Below, piece after piece: positions 51,344 through 60,219 of a stretch of DNA of 64,000 bases. Under the pieces are notes generated by a model that was not told the origin of the DNA, made no database searches, and saw only the letters and a list, made by a program, of their open reading frames with translations. Positions within the stretch are counted from its first letter, which is position 1. The number at the start of each line of letters is the position of its first letter. The stretch lies in the NCBI RefSeq assembly GCF_000820085.1, contig NZ_CDBN01000077.1:1-64000 (forward strand), read 5' to 3'. Source of the stretch: Aeromonas sanarellii. Its GTDB lineage: Bacteria; Pseudomonadota; Gammaproteobacteria; Enterobacterales; Aeromonadaceae. The position numbers were made by a program, and so were the translations under genes.

Positions 51344-52798
51344 TCAGTCCCCCAGGCGCTCCTGCAGATAGTCATAACCCCCCTCTTCCCTCGGCACGAA
51401 ACTCAGTCGGTGGGTGAGGCCGGGGGGGGCATCCTCCGGATGGTGGGAAACGAACAGCAGCTGGGTACCCTCGCCGATGAGGCGCACCACCAACGCCCGC
51501 ACCAGATGGCGGTTGAGGGGATCCAGCCCCTGCAGAGGTTCGTCCAGGATGAGCAGCGGCGGATGTTTGACCAGGGCCCGGGCGATCAGCACCAGCCGCT
51601 GCTGGCCGAAGGAGAGGCTGTGGAAGGGCTGAGCCCCCTGCTCCTTTAACCCCAGCAGGGCCAGCCACTCGTTGGCCATCGCCAGCTGACGATCCCCCGG
51701 GCGGGTATAAAGCCCGATGGAGTCGTAGAAGCCGGAGAGGATCACCGCCAGCACCGAACAGCTCACGCGATAGTCCAGATGCAGCGCCGGGCTCACGAGC
51801 CCGATATGGCGCTTGATCTCCCAGATGCTCTCGCCGCTGCCCCGCCGCCGCCCGAACAGATGGAGCTCATTGTTGTAACCCTGCGGGTGATCCCCGGTGA
51901 TGAGGGAGAGCAGGGTCGACTTGCCGGCCCCGTTCGGTCCCACCAGTTGCCAGTGCTCCCCCTCGGCAATGGTCCAGTCGAGCCCGTCGATCACCACCTG
52001 GTCCCCGTAAGCGATACGCATGGCTTTCATGACCACCCGTGGGCCTGAAGGCAAGGGCACGGGAGTCGCGAGCGGAGGCGGCAAGCGGGGGGAGACGGCT
52101 TCGGCGCGCGCCAGCTGGGCCACCTCCCGGCTGCCGAGCACGGCATCGCGCTCCCCCGCCAGCAGCAGGCGACACTCGCCGAGCAGGCCAAGGTGGGTGG
52201 CAAAGGGCGGGATCTCGTCGAAGCGGTTGACGATCACCACCAGACGCAGCCCTTCGCTCACCAGGTGTGCCAGCAGCGACATCAGGGAGGCTCTGGCCCC
52301 CTGATCCAGCCCATCGAAGGGCTCGTCCAGCACCAGCAGCTCGGGCCGTCCCAACAGGGCCCGGGCCAGCAGCAGCTTGCGCCCCTCCCCGCTCGAGAGG
52401 TAACGGTAGGGACGATCCCACAGGGACTCGATGCCGAAGCGCGCCAGCAGCGAGCGGGCCTGCGCCTCCTCACCCCCCTCCTCCAGCATCAGGGTCGACA
52501 CTTGGTAGCCCGCCTCCTCCTCTTCCCCCAGCATGTCGGTGTTGCGCCGCTGGAAATCGCGCTCGCCCAGTTGCTGCTGCGACTCGAACGAGAGTCGCTC
52601 GGCCCGGACCCGACCCGTCACAACCCCGGTACGCACCGCCAGCTCGCCGCACAGGGCCGACGCCAACGCCGTCTTGCCGCTGCCATTGCTGCCGACAAAG
52701 GACCAGCAGGCCTGCGGGGTGAGACAGAGTTCGGGAATAATCAGGGAGTGTTGGCCACGCAGGGCCAGGGTGGCGGATTGCCACTGCAATGAGGTCAT
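51344..52798 (-). CDS. modF: ModF-like tandem ABC ATPase
   Basis: A 484-residue cytoplasmic protein with two ABC ATPase domains and no membrane part. Domain 1 (about 1-230) has Walker A GSNGSGKTA, signature YLSSGEGRK and Walker B LLVLDEPFDGLD. Domain 2 (about 255-480) has GPNGAGKST, LSFGQQR and LLILDEPLQGLDPLN. This matches ModF (PhrA), found with molybdate genes in E. coli but here alone. Its role there is not clear; it may be a soluble, non-transport ATPase. The ATG lacks a strong ribosome site. Confidence 0.9.
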   Translation of the reverse strand: MTSLQWQSATLALRGQHSLIIPELCLTPQACWSFVGSNGSGKTALASALCGELAVRTGVVTGRVRAERLSFESQQQLGERDFQRRNTDMLGEEEEAGYQVSTLMLEEGGEEAQARSLLARFGIESLWDRPYRYLSSGEGRKLLLARALLGRPELLVLDEPFDGLDQGARASLMSLLAHLVSEGLRLVVIVNRFDEIPPFATHLGLLGECRLLLAGERDAVLGSREVAQLARAEAVSPRLPPPLATPVPLPSGPRVVMKAMRIAYGDQVVIDGLDWTIAEGEHWQLVGPNGAGKSTLLSLITGDHPQGYNNELHLFGRRRGSGESIWEIKRHIGLVSPALHLDYRVSCSVLAVILSGFYDSIGLYTRPGDRQLAMANEWLALLGLKEQGAQPFHSLSFGQQRLVLIARALVKHPPLLILDEPLQGLDPLNRHLVRALVVRLIGEGTQLLFVSHHPEDAPPGLTHRLSFVPREEGGYDYLQERLGD

Positions 52799-52870
52799 GG
52801 GGTCGTCCTGTGAGTCGCGGGAAGCAGCCTTGCTGCCCTCCCCTTGTAACAGAAAAAGGGGGGCGCAGAC

Positions 52871-52895
52871 AAAAACGGCGCCATTGCGGCGCCGT
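52871..52895 (-). terminator. Terminator of ppsA
   Basis: ACGGCGCC and GGCGCCGT with a five-base loop are followed by TTTTTG on the minus strand, 25 bases after the ppsA stop. Confidence 0.88.
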
Positions 52896-52919
52896 ATCGT
52901 TGAAGAGCGGGGGACGGGC

Positions 52920-55292
52920 TTAGCCGGCCTTGTGCTGCTCGGCCAGATAGAGCCAGGTATCGACCACGGTATCCGGGTTGAGGGACACCGAGTCTATGCC
53001 CTGCTCGACCAGCCAGGCGGCGAAGTCCGGATGATCGGACGGCCCCTGGCCGCAGATCCCGACATACTTGCCCGCCTTGCGGGCGGCGGCGATGGCCATG
53101 GCCAGCAGCGCCTTGACCGCCTCGTTGCGCTCGTCGAACAGGTGGGCGATGAGTCCGGAGTCCCTATCAAGTCCAAGCGTGAGCTGGGTCATGTCGTTGG
53201 AGCCGATGGAGAAGCCGTCGAAGTGCTCGAGGAACATGTCCGCCAGCAGCGCATTGGAGGGCAGCTCGCACATCATGATGACCTTGAGGCCCCGCTCGCC
53301 GCGGCGCAGGCCGTTCTCCGCCAGGATCTCCACCACCTGCTCAGCCTCGCCGACGGTGCGCACGAAGGGGATCATCACCTCGACGTTGGTCAGCCCCATG
53401 ACATCCCGCACCCGCTTCATCGCCTCGCACTCCAGGGCGAAGCAGGGGCGGAAGCTGTCGGCGATGTAACGGGACGCGCCACGGAAGCCGATCATGGGGT
53501 TCTCCTCGTGGGGCTCGTAGCCACGGCCCCCCACCAGGTTGGCGTACTCGTTGGACTTGAAGTCCGACATCCGCACGATGACCCGCTCCGGCCAGAAGGC
53601 GGCGGCCAGGGTGGCGATGCCCTCGGTCAGCTTGGCGACGTAGAACTCGCGGGGGCTCTCGTAGCCCGCGATCATCTTATTGATGGTGGCTTGCAGCTCG
53701 GGCGTCTGCTTGTCGAACTCCAGCAGCGCCTTGGGGTGGACCCCTATCATGCGGTTGATGATGAACTCGAGGCGGGCCAGACCCACGCCGGCATTCGGCA
53801 GCTGGGCAAAATCGAAGGCGCGGTCCGGATTGCCGACGTTCATCATCACCTTGATGGGCAGGCGCGGCATGTTGCCCACCTCGGTCACCGCCACGTCGAA
53901 GTCGAGTTCGCCGTCATAGATGAAGCCGGTGTCCCCTTCCGCGCAGGAGACGGTGATGAGCTGACCATCCTGGATGCGGTCGGTGGCGTCACCGCAGCCC
54001 ACCACAGCCGGAATGCCGAGCTCCCGGGCGATGATGGCGGCGTGGCAGGTGCGCCCGCCCCGGTTGGTGACGATGGCGGAGGCCCGCTTCATGATGGGCT
54101 CCCAATCCGGATCCGTCATGTCGGTGACCAGCACGTCGCCGGGCTGCACTTCATCCATCTGGCTGATGGAGGAGATGACCCGGGCCGGGCCCGCACCAAT
54201 CTTGTGGCCGATGGCGCGCCCCTCGATCAGCACCTTGCCGGATTGCTTGAGGGCGAAGCGCTCGAGGGTGTTCGCCTCCTGACGGCTGCGCACGGTTTCC
54301 GGACGGGCCTGAACGATGTAGAGCTTGCCATCCTGACCATCCTTGGCCCACTCGATGTCCATCGGGCGACCGTAGTGTTGCTCGATGATGAGGGCCTGCC
54401 TGGCCAGGGCCATCACCTCCTCGTCGGTGATGCAGAAGCGGCTGCGCTCGGCATCGGTGGTGTCGACCACCTTCACCTGACGGCCGTGGCCGGCGTCGTC
54501 GGAGTAGGTCATCTTGATGAGCTTTGACCCTAAGGTCTTGCGCACCACGGCGGGGCGACCCGATTTCAGGGTCGGCTTGTGCACATAGAATTCGTCCGGG
54601 TTGACGGCCCCCTGCACCACCATCTCCCCCAGGCCCTGGGCGCCGGTGATGAAGACCACATCGTTGAAGCCGGATTCGGTGTCCAGGGTGAACATGACGC
54701 CGGAGGCGGCCAAGTCCGAGCGCACCATGCGCTGCACCCCGGCGGAGAGCGCGACGCCCTTGTGGTCATAGCCCTGATGCACCCGGTAGGAAATGGCGCG
54801 ATCGTTGAAGAGGGATGCAAACACATGCTTGATGGCGGTCATGACAGCATCTATGCCGCGCACGTTGAGGAAGGTCTCCTGCTGACCGGCGAAGGAGGCG
54901 TCCGGCATGTCCTCGGCAGTGGCGGAGGAGCGCACGGCAAAGGAGGCCTCGAGCCCGGCGCTCAGCTTGGTGTAGGCCTCGCGCACCGCCTGCTCCAGCG
55001 CGGGCTGGAACGGCGCCTCCACCACCCAGTCGCGGATCTGCTGGCCGGCCCGGTTGAGGGCGGCGATGTCGTCCACGTCCAGGCTGTCGAGCAGGTCGTG
55101 GATCTTGCCGTTGAGGCCGCTTAACTCCAGAAACTCGTTAAACGCAAAGGCGGTGGTCGCAAAGCCACCCGGCACGGACACGCCGGCACCGGAGAGGTTG
55201 CTGATCATCTCGCCAAGGGATGCATTCTTGCCGCCGACGCGCTCTACGTCCTGCATACCGAGCTGTTCGTACCAGAGTACGTACTGTTGCAT
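52920..55292 (-). CDS. ppsA: Phosphoenolpyruvate synthase
   Basis: A 790-residue enzyme converting pyruvate and ATP to PEP, AMP and phosphate for gluconeogenesis. The N-terminal ATP-grasp domain has [12 protein letters not shown] and [21 protein letters not shown]. The central swivelling domain has the phosphoryl-accepting His in [17 protein letters not shown] near residue 420. The C-terminal PEP-binding TIM barrel includes [22 protein letters not shown] and [12 protein letters not shown] use the second ATG, since GGAG lies eight bases before it but only two before the first. The gene is divergent from its regulator ppsR, and its leader contains a terminator-like hairpin. Confidence 0.96.
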   Translation of the reverse strand: MQQYVLWYEQLGMQDVERVGGKNASLGEMISNLSGAGVSVPGGFATTAFAFNEFLELSGLNGKIHDLLDSLDVDDIAALNRAGQQIRDWVVEAPFQPALEQAVREAYTKLSAGLEASFAVRSSATAEDMPDASFAGQQETFLNVRGIDAVMTAIKHVFASLFNDRAISYRVHQGYDHKGVALSAGVQRMVRSDLAASGVMFTLDTESGFNDVVFITGAQGLGEMVVQGAVNPDEFYVHKPTLKSGRPAVVRKTLGSKLIKMTYSDDAGHGRQVKVVDTTDAERSRFCITDEEVMALARQALIIEQHYGRPMDIEWAKDGQDGKLYIVQARPETVRSRQEANTLERFALKQSGKVLIEGRAIGHKIGAGPARVISSISQMDEVQPGDVLVTDMTDPDWEPIMKRASAIVTNRGGRTCHAAIIARELGIPAVVGCGDATDRIQDGQLITVSCAEGDTGFIYDGELDFDVAVTEVGNMPRLPIKVMMNVGNPDRAFDFAQLPNAGVGLARLEFIINRMIGVHPKALLEFDKQTPELQATINKMIAGYESPREFYVAKLTEGIATLAAAFWPERVIVRMSDFKSNEYANLVGGRGYEPHEENPMIGFRGASRYIADSFRPCFALECEAMKRVRDVMGLTNVEVMIPFVRTVGEAEQVVEILAENGLRRGERGLKVIMMCELPSNALLADMFLEHFDGFSIGSNDMTQLTLGLDRDSGLIAHLFDERNEAVKALLAMAIAAARKAGKYVGICGQGPSDHPDFAAWLVEQGIDSVSLNPDTVVDTWLYLAEQHKAG

Positions 55293-55381
55293 TTGCATGT
55301 CTCCAGGTTGGGGGGCCAGGGTGACAACTCACCTGCTGTGCCAAGTCATGTGTTTTTGTTAGTGTCTGTTGCCAACGACCG

Positions 55382-55393
55382 TGAAAACGTTTT
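55382..55393. promoter_or_regulatory. LacI-family palindrome in the ppsA leader (Cra-like)
   Basis: GAAAACGTTTTC is a perfect 12-bp palindrome with the central CG of LacI/GalR operators, 90 bases before the ppsA start. Cra activates ppsA in E. coli, and the half TGAAAACG resembles its site, but one base longer than the consensus. Confidence 0.4.
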
Positions 55394-55404
55394 CTATTTA
55401 TGGT

Positions 55405-55434
55405 CAAAAAAATCCCCGAGCAAGAGTTGGGGAT
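55405..55434 (-). terminator. Intrinsic terminator-like hairpin in the ppsA leader
   Basis: On the minus strand ATCCCC, an 11-base loop and GGGGAT are followed by six further Ts. No gene ends upstream of it on this strand. A possible promoter (TTACCT, 16 bases, TAGAAT; 55452-55479) lies just before it. It therefore looks like an attenuator or a guard against read-through into ppsA. Confidence 0.6.
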
Positions 55435-55599
55435 GGTCGTTTGACACAGGCATTCTACAATAGCGACACAAAAAGGTAACGACTCAGGTTTGCAAGCGAG
55501 TTCACAACTTGGGCACGGCAGATCTGTTGACAAAAACGATATGGTTTCGAGAGATACTTGTTTCTCGTCATCCCCCGGAGCGCACCACAGGAGCCCCCA

Positions 55600-56412
55600 G
55601 TGCACACCGTATTCTATGTATCCGACGGCACCGCCATCACCGCCGAAGTCTTCGGTCACGCCGTGCTGAGCCAGTTTCCCCTGGCCTTCGAGCAGGTCAC
55701 CATTCCCTTCGTGGAAACCCTGGAGAAGGCGCGCCAGGTGCGGGCCCGCATCGACGAGCAGTTCCGCCAGACCGGGGTTCGCCCCATCCTGTTTCACACC
55801 ATAGTCGACCCGCAAGTACGGGAAGAAGTGCTCAAGGCCCAGGCCAGCAGCCACGACTTTCTCAACACCTTCGTGAGCCCCCTCGAACAGGAGCTCGGGA
55901 TCAAGGCCGAGCCCAGGCTCCACCGCACCCACGGCATGGAGAACCGCAAGCTCTACGACGATCGCATCGAGGCGGTCAACTTCGCGCTGGCCAACGACGA
56001 CGGCATCACCACCAAGGAGTATGACGAGGCGGACATCATCCTCATCGGTGTCTCCCGCTGCGGCAAGACACCGACCAGCCTCTACCTGGCGTTGCAATTC
56101 GGCATCCGCGCCGCCAACTACCCCTTCATCGAGCAGGACATGGGCTCCCTGGATCTACCCGCCCCCCTCAAGGCCAACCGCCACAAGCTGTTCGGCCTCA
56201 CCATAGCGCCACAGCGGCTGCACGAGATCCGCAACCAGCGCCGTGCCAACAGCCGCTACTCCTCGCTTGATCAGTGCAAGCAGGAGCTGGCCAGCGTCGA
56301 GCGGCTGTTCCGCCAGGAGGCGATCCGCTTCCTCGATACCAGCTCCCACTCGGTGGAGGAGATCAGCGCCAAGATCCTGGAAGCCACCGGGTTGCGCCGC
56401 CAACTCTGCTGA
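55600..56412 (+). CDS. ppsR: PEP synthase regulatory kinase/phosphorylase PpsR
   Basis: A 270-residue DUF299-family bifunctional enzyme that inactivates PpsA by ADP-dependent phosphorylation of a Thr near the catalytic His and reverses it by phosphorolysis. The P-loop is [11 protein letters not shown] at about 150-160. [22 protein letters not shown] is the conserved N-terminus and [17 protein letters not shown] is also conserved. The start is GTG, with AGGAG six bases upstream; the frame is open further 5' without a good start. The divergent arrangement with ppsA is widespread. Confidence 0.95.
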   Translation: MHTVFYVSDGTAITAEVFGHAVLSQFPLAFEQVTIPFVETLEKARQVRARIDEQFRQTGVRPILFHTIVDPQVREEVLKAQASSHDFLNTFVSPLEQELGIKAEPRLHRTHGMENRKLYDDRIEAVNFALANDDGITTKEYDEADIILIGVSRCGKTPTSLYLALQFGIRAANYPFIEQDMGSLDLPAPLKANRHKLFGLTIAPQRLHEIRNQRRANSRYSSLDQCKQELASVERLFRQEAIRFLDTSSHSVEEISAKILEATGLRRQLC

Positions 56413-56527
56413 CGATGCGAATCACAGCAGCGAGAAACACCAGCACAATCACCACTGTCAAGATAAGTGAACGATTGAAACGGTAGGGATGTGAAGCCGA
56501 TGACGCCAGCGGGGTGGCTGGCGTCAT
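56363..56527 (-). CDS. Possible small single-helix membrane protein
   Basis: A 54-residue frame, [20 protein letters not shown] then a hydrophobic helix ([19 protein letters not shown]) and a basic tail. It starts five bases after the stop of the neighbouring small membrane protein gene and overlaps the 3' end of the convergent ppsR by 50 bases. Ribosome site evidence is weak (GAGCAGG). It may be a real member of a two-gene unit or chance. Confidence 0.35.
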   Translation of the reverse strand: MTPATPLASSASHPYRFNRSLILTVVIVLVFLAAVIRIVSRVGGATRWLPGSWR

Positions 56528-56532
56528 CCTGC

Positions 56533-56826
56533 TCAGGGATTGGGCGGGGAAACCGGCTTGTTGAGCTCCCTGTTGTTCATCAACATGCCATAAAAACCCG
56601 GCAAGCCGTGGCACCTGCGCACCCGCTCGCTCAGCCAGCAGGCGGGGAACAGGCCGAGGCCCGCAGCCAGGGCCAGCACCATGACGATATGGCTCACCAG
56701 ATACTCCGCCCCCAGCCATCCCCAGACCACGAGGCAAACCATCGCCATCGTCAACAACATGGGGGAAAGCCAGACACCCAGCCACAGCACGGCAGTCAAC
56801 AGACCACCGACAACACGCTCGATCAT
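56533..56826 (-). CDS. Small multi-helix membrane protein of unknown function
   Basis: A 97-residue protein starting MIERVVGGLLTAVLWLGVWL with two to three hydrophobic helices (about 5-38 and 46-66), then a short polar tail with a Cys pair (ACWLSERVRRCHG). It does not match a family I can name. The start is supported by AAGGGAC at good spacing. It is convergent to ppsR and divergent from aroP. The long stretch upstream that is open in the same frame has no initiation signal and different composition. Confidence 0.6.
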   Translation of the reverse strand: MIERVVGGLLTAVLWLGVWLSPMLLTMAMVCLVVWGWLGAEYLVSHIVMVLALAAGLGLFPACWLSERVRRCHGLPGFYGMLMNNRELNKPVSPPNP

Positions 56827-57183
56827 ATGAGTCCCTTCTGGAGAAGCCGGCAATAACCCATATTTCTGGCAACTTGTCAAATACCGAAAATCCAACTGAC
56901 CACAAAACAACCAATCACTTCCAGAACCCCTTTCCAGATCATAAAAAACCTGCATGGCGCACAAAAAGCCAGCTGATGATGATGAAAACAGGTGCATGGG
57001 CGAGCGTTTATCACTATTCTGCTCGGGTTGGTAGCCGCCATAAAAAACAGCAGGCGGCGAACCGTAACGATATAAATACGGATTTCGTCACGTTTTCGGC
57101 ACAAGATGCTGCGCCTGGCACAGGAAGTGCCATGGCCGACGAGGCGGAAGACGAGTGAATTCAGCGACGTTAAGGAAGGAAGA
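56827..57183. other. 357-bp AT-richer gene-free region upstream of aroP
   Basis: No gene is supported. The region is AT-richer than its surroundings and should hold the aroP promoter; TATAAA at about 57070 is a possible -10 without a good -35. I looked for a TyrR box (TGTAAA-N6-TTTACA), expected from E. coli aroP, and did not find a convincing one. Confidence 0.5.
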
Positions 57184-58560
57184 ATGGATCTTCAACAAAA
57201 CGGCGAAGAGCTCAAGCGCGGCCTGAAAAACCGCCATATCCAGCTCATCGCACTGGGCGGTGCCATCGGCACCGGCCTGTTCCTCGGCATTGCCGACACC
57301 ATCAAGATGGCGGGTCCCTCCGTCCTGCTGGGTTACGCCATCGGCGGCTTCATCGCCTTCCTCATCATGCGCCAGCTCGGTGAGATGGTGGTGGAAGAGC
57401 CGGTTGCCGGCTCCTTCAGCCACTTTGCCTACAAGTACTGGGGCGACTTCGCTGGCTTCGCCTCCGGCTGGAACTACTGGGTGCTCTATGTACTGGTGAG
57501 CATGGCGGAGCTGACGGCGGTCGGCATCTATGTCCAGTACTGGTGGCCCGAGATCCCGACCTGGATGTCGGCGGCCTTCTTCTTCGTGCTGATCAACGCC
57601 ATCAACCTCTCCAACGTCAAGGCGTTTGGCGAGATGGAGTTCTGGTTCGCCATCATCAAGGTGGTCGCCATCCTCGGCATGATAGGCTTCGGCGGTTATC
57701 TGCTGTTCTCCGGCACCGGTGGCCCCGAGGCCACGGTCAGCAACCTCTGGGCACAGGGCGGTTTCTTCCCGAATGGCGTGGGTGGGCTGGTGATGGCCAT
57801 GGCCTTCATCATGTTCTCCTTCGGCGGCCTGGAGCTGGTCGGCATCACGGCGGCGGAAGCGGACAATCCCGAGAAGAGCATCCCAAAAGCCACCAATCAG
57901 GTGATCTACCGCATCCTGATATTCTACATCGGCGCCCTGACTGTGCTGCTCTCCCTCTACCCCTGGGGTAAAGTCGTCGAAGGCGGCAGCCCCTTCGTGA
58001 TGATCTTCCACGCCCTGGACAGCAACCTGGTGGCCAACGTGCTGAACCTGGTGGTGCTGACCGCCGCGCTGTCTGTGTACAACAGCTGTGTCTACTGCAA
58101 CAGCCGCATGCTGTTTGGCCTGGCCAAGCAGGGCAACGGACCCAAGGCCCTGCTCAAGACCAACAAGAGCGGCGTACCCCTGACTGCCATCACCATCTCG
58201 GCCGCAGCCACCCTGCTGTGCGTGCTGATCAACTACCTGATCCCTGGCAAGGCCTTCGGTCTGCTGATGTCCCTGGTGGTCTCCGCCCTGGTCATCAACT
58301 GGGCCATGATCAGCCTGGCACACCTCAAGTTCCGCAAGGTCAAGGCCGCAGAAGGCGTCACCACCAAGTTCAAGGCACTGTGGAGCCCGTTTGGCAACTA
58401 CCTCTGCCTCGCCTTCATGGCCGCCATCCTGGTGATCATGTACATGAACGACGGCACCCGCATCTCGGTCGAGCTGATCCCGGCCTGGGTCCTAGTGCTC
58501 GGCATCGGCTATCTGCTCAAGCAGAAGAGCCAGCGCAAGGTAGCCACCACCCTGGGCTAA
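57184..58560 (+). CDS. aroP: Aromatic amino acid permease AroP
   Basis: A 458-residue APC-superfamily proton symporter with twelve helices, importing Phe, Tyr and Trp. The N-terminal GEELKRGLKNRHIQLIALGG and GAIGTGLFLGIADTI, the GGLELVGITAAEADNPEKSI segment and SVYNSCVYCNSRMLFGLA match E. coli AroP closely along the whole length. The ATG (MDLQQNGEELK) has AAGGAAGGAAG upstream. It could feed the tyrosine catabolic operon at the start of the window. Confidence 0.93.
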   Translation: MDLQQNGEELKRGLKNRHIQLIALGGAIGTGLFLGIADTIKMAGPSVLLGYAIGGFIAFLIMRQLGEMVVEEPVAGSFSHFAYKYWGDFAGFASGWNYWVLYVLVSMAELTAVGIYVQYWWPEIPTWMSAAFFFVLINAINLSNVKAFGEMEFWFAIIKVVAILGMIGFGGYLLFSGTGGPEATVSNLWAQGGFFPNGVGGLVMAMAFIMFSFGGLELVGITAAEADNPEKSIPKATNQVIYRILIFYIGALTVLLSLYPWGKVVEGGSPFVMIFHALDSNLVANVLNLVVLTAALSVYNSCVYCNSRMLFGLAKQGNGPKALLKTNKSGVPLTAITISAAATLLCVLINYLIPGKAFGLLMSLVVSALVINWAMISLAHLKFRKVKAAEGVTTKFKALWSPFGNYLCLAFMAAILVIMYMNDGTRISVELIPAWVLVLGIGYLLKQKSQRKVATTLG

Positions 58561-58580
58561 GCATCACGCCCCTCCTATGC

Positions 58581-58606
58581 AAATGCCGGTCTGTGACCGG
58601 CATTTC
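58581..58606 (+). terminator. Terminator after aroP
   Basis: AAATGCCGGTC-TGT-GACCGGCATTT followed by CTAATT, 20 bases after the stop. It also carries a good A tract for the other strand. Confidence 0.9.
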
Positions 58607-58999
58607 TAATTAAAAAACGCCAATAATTCATACTGTTATTTTTAACGCTGATTCAATCCCCCCATTTATCCCCCCACTTGTTTTTCTAATGGTAAAATTC
58701 TGGCCTCTAGCCGAGGCACTACTGGACCCTCACGTGGAGGTATCGTGAAAGGCAGCTTTAGAGTGCATGTGTAGCAATACCTCAGGACCACCAGTATCGA
58801 AACCATTCTGATAAATACGCCGAGTTAAGTCAGGTCTCATGTAGAGATCATTCCACCATATGATGCTAAGCATACGCGCACATTTATTTCGTAATGCGAA
58901 GATCGCAGGTTCGACTCCTGTTTCCGGCACCACATATAGCAAGGCTAGCAGCGATGCGAGCCTTATTCATTTTTGAGGTTGGCTAACACTGGGCTAACG
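58607..58999. other. AT-rich gene-free segment around the tRNA scar
   Basis: About 390 bases hold no convincing gene. Composition is AT-richer than the flanks. It contains the displaced tRNA-Thr half, and just after it two near copies of GGCTAAC (58979-59000), which may be integrase-type repeats or the remains of an integrase gene. No integrase is present in the window. Confidence 0.55.
58888..58932 (+). tRNA. Displaced 3' half of tRNA-Thr(CGT): attachment-site remnant
   Basis: The 45 bases from the anticodon loop (TTCGTAA) through the variable region, a full T arm (GCAGGTTCGACTCCTGT) to the acceptor end TTTCCGGCACCA match the 3' part of thrW-type tRNA-Thr. The upstream 58 bases do not form a D arm, anticodon 5' strand or GCCGGAA acceptor strand, so the gene is incomplete and not functional. 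Such 3' halves are left as direct repeats when an element integrates in a tRNA gene. thrW is a known integration hot spot. Confidence 0.8.
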
Positions 59000-59638
59000 T
59001 CAGCCCTGGCATACAAGTGGCATCGGCCCTCCCATCAACCGCTCAGCATGCTGCTGTACCAGGTAGGTTCGCGCCAGTTCAGGGTCCTTGCATCCCAGCC
59101 AGGTGTCGTAGTCATCCGGCGACACGATGACCAGGCTACGCTTCTCGTCCCCTGGCTTGTGCATTCGCCGCAGCAGTGGGTGGGTGTCGGCATTGATGGT
59201 GAGCTGGGAGAAGCTGAAGGTATAGCCCTGCTCCTCCTGCCATGCCCGCCAGATGCCGGCCACTGCGAAGGGCATGCTGTCGGTCATGCTGATCCGCCAA
59301 CGCTCGGCCTTGCCGCTCTCGTAGCAGGGCTCGAAGAAGCCGGTCATTGACACCAGGCAGAGATGCCCCTGCTGCCAGGCGTGGCGGTAGGTCGGCTTTT
59401 CACCCACCGTCTCGGCCCTGGCGTTCATCGTGGTGTAGTGCTTGTTGCCTGGCTGCACCTTCCTCTTCGGCACCATTCCATAACTGGCGATCAGCGCCTG
59501 CCGCCGTCCGTCTCGCTGGATCAGGATCGGGGCCTGGTAGTCCTGCCACACCTCCTCCTTCCAGTCGTACCCGGGGTCATCAACCCCGAAGTATTCCACC
59601 AGCACCGCCTTGGTGGGCGGGATGTAGTTGATGCACAT
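59000..59638 (-). CDS. SRAP-family SOS response-associated protein (YedK/HMCES-like)
   Basis: A 212-residue protein of the SRAP family. Cys2 of the conserved MCINY start is the nucleophile that forms a thiazolidine crosslink with abasic sites in single-stranded DNA after the initiator Met is removed. The other active-site residues are in TTMNARAETVGEKP (Asn) and SMTGFFEP (Glu), and the His is in TINADTHPLLRRMHKP. GGAGGAG precedes the chosen ATG. It is divergent from umuDC, with a LexA site between, so it is probably SOS-induced. Confidence 0.9.
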   Translation of the reverse strand: MCINYIPPTKAVLVEYFGVDDPGYDWKEEVWQDYQAPILIQRDGRRQALIASYGMVPKRKVQPGNKHYTTMNARAETVGEKPTYRHAWQQGHLCLVSMTGFFEPCYESGKAERWRISMTDSMPFAVAGIWRAWQEEQGYTFSFSQLTINADTHPLLRRMHKPGDEKRSLVIVSPDDYDTWLGCKDPELARTYLVQQHAERLMGGPMPLVCQG

Positions 59639-59770
59639 GCGCAGCTCCTCCGTCGTATGAGAGCTCAAACTCACCAGATCAGTCTCTGCCAAGCATAATT
59701 GGCCGCGTCCCCCTTGCCCTGCCAAGACCCGAACGCCGACCAGTGATCTTTCCGGATCTCTCGGTTAGAA

Positions 59771-59792
59771 TCACTGTATGTTCATACAGTGA
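59771..59792. promoter_or_regulatory. LexA box (perfect palindrome)
   Basis: The 22-base site has arms TCACTGTATG and CATACAGTGA and contains CTGT-N8-ACAG. A TAGAAT (-10) abuts it at 59765-59770, and the umuD ATG lies eight bases beyond. It should repress umuDC and perhaps the divergent SRAP gene, 133 bases away. Confidence 0.9.
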
Positions 59793-59800
59793 CTTTTGCC

Positions 59801-60217
59801 ATGTTCCCCCACGCAACCGATGCACCTATCATAGAGCTCCCTTTATTTCTCACCCCTGCCGCCTGCGGGTTTCCCTCCCCGGCTCAGGACTATGTGGAAC
59901 AGTCCATCGACCTCAACCAACACTGTGTCCCCCACCCGGCGGCCACCTTCTATGTACGGGCCAGCGGACACAGCATGGTCGGGGAAGGTATCAATGACGG
60001 CGATATGCTGATCATCGACCGTGCTGTCACAGCTCGCCACGGCGACATCGTGCTGGCCTGTCTGGATGGTGAGTTCACCGTCAAGATCTTGCAGTCCGAC
60101 CCACCCGCACTACTACCGTCCAACCCGGATTTCTCCCCCATCATTCTGCAAGAAGGGCAGGAGCTGGATATCTTCGGCGTCGTCACCTTCGTTCTGCACA
60201 AAACTAGGCGAGGGTAG
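59801..60217 (+). CDS. umuD: SOS mutagenesis protein UmuD
   Basis: A 138-residue LexA-like S24 peptidase. The self-cleavage site is Cys22-Gly23 ([11 protein letters not shown]), the catalytic Ser58 is in [10 protein letters not shown] and Lys95 in DGEFTVKIL. RecA-stimulated cleavage gives UmuD', which joins UmuC as DNA polymerase V. Length and the C-terminal [12 protein letters not shown] match E. coli UmuD. The ATG was chosen over a GTG four codons earlier that lies inside the LexA site. It is followed two bases later by umuC. Confidence 0.95.
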   Translation: MFPHATDAPIIELPLFLTPAACGFPSPAQDYVEQSIDLNQHCVPHPAATFYVRASGHSMVGEGINDGDMLIIDRAVTARHGDIVLACLDGEFTVKILQSDPPALLPSNPDFSPIILQEGQELDIFGVVTFVLHKTRRG

Positions 60218-60219
60218 TC

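Noticed and set aside
55441..55463. TTGACA followed by TACAAT upstream of ppsR as a promoter
   Set aside because: The spacing of nine bases is too short; no good -10 at 16-18 bases.
58730..58942. Minus-strand 70-codon frame over the tRNA scar
   Set aside because: Its translation across the tRNA half is the usual false protein seen over tRNA 3' ends; no initiation signal.
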